This document shows, one piece after another, positions 62,061 through 64,000 of a DNA stretch of 64,000 bases. The notes under the pieces are model-generated. The model did not search any database. It was given only the letters and a program-made list of their open reading frames with translations, and had not been told where the DNA came from. Source of the DNA: Paragordius varius (Eukaryota > Nematomorpha). Both the position numbers and the translations under genes were made by a program. The DNA is taken from NCBI GenBank assembly GCA_964247055.1, contig OZ176059.1:3038001-3102000 (forward strand). The letters run 5' to 3'. Position 1 is the first letter of the stretch; every line of letters starts with the position of its first letter.

Positions 62061-62879
62061 GACAAAACTTGAATTATAAGTAACGAAGAAAAAAAACTTG
62101 CCAATTATATATTTTTTGAAACCACATTGATCCTTAAATTAAATATTACAAATATTTACAAATTTAAAAAATTAATGAATTATTTTTTAATCTTCATCAC
62201 TTATATAGTTGTTTCAACCTATTGCCGTAAGTTTTATTTAACGATTATTGATTTGTTTAAATGATTAGCATCTACTAAACCCTAGTTCTCAAGAGCGCTG
62301 TATATACAAATTTAAGGGGGTAGGTGGTAAGAAAAATTTGGGAAATTCAAAAAGTACAACCAGAAATCAAATTGTAGGATTTCAGATGCAAATTATCTAG
62401 ATTTATCAGTAGGAGAAAAAAATTTTTCAAAATTGCAAAGACAATCGTCTATTGATTGGGACGTTTCATAATATCATAATAAATTTTACATTTTACTTGG
62501 AATTTTTAGAAGACAAGTCGTCGGTAAATGTACCGATAAACTTCCAGATGTATTCGACCTCTCCGATCGATACTTTTTCATATAAATTGTTAAACGTCTA
62601 AATTGAAAAAAATCAATTTTTATCCATGTTAGCGTCAGATTTAGGTCTGACCTAGTAGGTCTTTGACCTGGTCGGCACAACCCTAGTACCAATAAATTAT
62701 TTATTACATGCAAAAGCGAGCGCCTAGTATTAGATTTTTTAATGGAATTATCACATAATTGGGAAATAAAATTATAAAATATTAGTTTAATTCAATGTGT
62801 TTTGGAGCGGTTCTAAAGGTTACACTTTCTAAAACATAAAAGCAAGTGAAATAACCAAGTGTTTCAATAACATTAACAT

Positions 62880-63560
62880 TTCAAATTCACCCCCTTGAAC
62901 AATTTAAATATATCCCCTAGAAAAATTCCAAAATTCAAATTAACCCTTGAACAATTATTCACCCCCGAACAATTTAAATTCACCTCCTTCAACAGTTTGA
63001 ATTCCCCCCTGAAAGATTCAAATTCACCCTTAAACATTTCAAATTCACTATCGAACAATTCATTCTTACCATCGAACAATTCATATTCATCTTTCAAAGA
63101 TTCGAATTCACCCTTGAACAATTCTAATTTACTCTGAACAATTCAAATAATTTCAAATTAACTTTTGAGCGATTCAACTTCCCTCTCGAGCGATTCAAAT
63201 TCGCCCCCTTGAACATTTCAAATTAACCTTGAACAATTCATATTTATCCATCTAAAAATATATTATGTGTTTTTATTAAATTAAATATTAAATCTTTTAA
63301 AATATTTTTTTAAAAAGAATTCTTTAAAATTAAAAAAAAATGGGAATAAAAGAATAATCAGTTATAATAGCTGCCCAAAATAACATAAAATTATTTTCGA
63401 GGGGTGATTGGAATTTATCAAGCGTGAATTTGAATTATATAAGGGTGAATTTGATTGTTTTAGGGTGAATTTATATTGTTCGAAGGTGAATTAGAATTGT
63501 TTAAGGGTAAATTTGAATTTTCTTCAGAGTGACAATTTGATATGTAAATGGTTTACAAAA
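62880..63560. mobile_element. M2 MITE with expanded minisatellite arms
   Basis: The largest M2 copy. The left arm (62880-63250) has about 15-17 units of the ACCCTTGAACAATTCAAATT type. The right arm (63400-63555) has five to six units of the inverse and ends GATATGTAAATGGTTTA. The repeat is stop-free in a frame on each strand at 62873-63137, an artefact of the repeat. Not seen at the matching place in module B. Confidence 0.82.
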
Positions 63561-63940
63561 AATGATTACCTATTTTTTGATAAATATATTTTTACATTCA
63601 ACAATTTCATAAGTTAATTTTTTAGATAACATTAAAATATAAATATTTTAGATTCAAATTTCATCAAAAAGCACGCGTATTTTTTTAATATTAAAACATT
63701 ATCTAATTGCTTAAAATTAATTATATATCTTTTTGAGTTTAATCAAAATTTTTATAAATTAAACATTTATAAATTATTTAACAATGATTGTATAAAAATA
63801 TAATTTTTTTAATAGCACATAAACACTTTAACTTAATATTTTATCATTATAGTATATTTTAATAAATAGATATTTAAATCAGATTTAAATAAAAATGTAA
63901 AATATATAATTCAAATAAAAACATCAACTGTTAATCATTG
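63561..63940. other. A/T-rich DNA upstream of SURF4
   Basis: No gene or element recognised. By position it corresponds to 42180-42400 upstream of the first SURF4 start. Confidence 0.5.
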
Positions 63941-63977
63941 AAAACCACGTTTAATGTTCGGTCCGAATTGAGTCGAG

Positions 63978-64000
63978 ATGACAACAAACACACTTTTGAA
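63978..64000 (+). CDS. SURF4: SURF4 exon 1, second copy, cut by the window end
   Basis: ATGACAACAAACACACTTTT codes for MTTNTLL, as at 42454. The preceding ~40 nt (TAATGTTCGGTCCGAATTGA) match the leader of the first copy with a few changes. Since the first copy lacks exons after exon 2, this one, running out of the window, is the better candidate for the functional gene. Only seven codons are visible. Confidence 0.85.

Larger units (their letters stand above)
55205..62870 (+). repeat. 3' flank module, copy C (split by a hAT insertion)
   Basis: Same order as flanks A and B: ATGGGTTAATTAAAATTAGA, the GTGGTAATTTATATACC unit, ACAGCTGATAAGAAAATC, then the 3.2 kb hAT with extra flanking sequence (55880-59600). 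It resumes at about 59600 with ATACCTCTGGTGTGCAAAAC, CAGCTG repeats, two M1, one M2, a worn hAT-like MITE at about 62275 and the CCTGGTCGGCACAACCCTAG stretch at 62670. No gene recognised. Confidence 0.8.

Noticed and set aside
62873-63137. Open frames on both strands with repeated Phe/Glu or Asn/Ser/Pro patterns
   Set aside because: They come from the 21 bp minisatellite of the M2 element, whose unit length is a multiple of three and lacks stops.

Overview
The window is animal nuclear DNA: very A/T-rich by eye (well over 70%), with spliced genes and many transposon remnants. Three host genes are recognisable. On the minus strand, 4812-9693, is a complete protein O-fucosyltransferase 1 gene (POFUT1) of 8 exons coding for about 423 residues and ending in KDEL. 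On the plus strand, 22592-29977, is a complete ribosomal protein L7a gene (RpL7A, also SURF3) of 6 exons coding for about 305 residues. Downstream on the plus strand are the first two exons of SURF4, the ER cargo receptor (42454-46393), and a second SURF4 start cut by the window edge (63978). The species cannot be named. Penelope, LINE, hAT and PIF/Harbinger relics and the protein matches fit an invertebrate.

Layout: 1-4.8 kb is A/T-rich DNA with worn mobile-element remnants. 4.8-9.7 kb is POFUT1. 9.7-22.5 kb is a transposon-rich spacer with a Penelope-like fossil, a 3.9 kb Harbinger element plus its 570 bp deletion derivative, a LINE 3' fragment and a run of palindromic MITEs. 22.5-30 kb is RpL7A. 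From 24 kb to the end the DNA is a tandem array of one module in three states. A (24.2-36.47 kb) holds RpL7A exons 4-6 and 3' flank. B (36.48-46.9 kb) holds RpL7A exon 6, the flank and SURF4 exons 1-2. C (46.9-64 kb) holds RpL7A exons 4-6, the flank, and the start of SURF4 again. Copy C was later hit by a 3.2 kb hAT element that itself contains a second hAT.

Two things stand out. First, four introns are only 21-30 nt long: three in POFUT1 and one in RpL7A. They sit beside introns of up to 3 kb, and removing them restores conserved protein sequence. Second, the long introns and the 3' flank of RpL7A and SURF4 are built of tandem repeats whose units include the edge of the neighbouring exon: its last ~40-50 nt with the 5' splice site, its first bases with the 3' splice site, or the last codons with the stop. 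Decoy exon ends and splice sites therefore line the introns.

POFUT1 acts in the ER lumen and SURF4 in ER-to-Golgi export; RpL7A is a 60S ribosome component. RpL7A and SURF4 belong to the vertebrate Surfeit cluster, so their adjacency here is notable. All identities come from reading translated sequence and remembered family sequences; no search was run.
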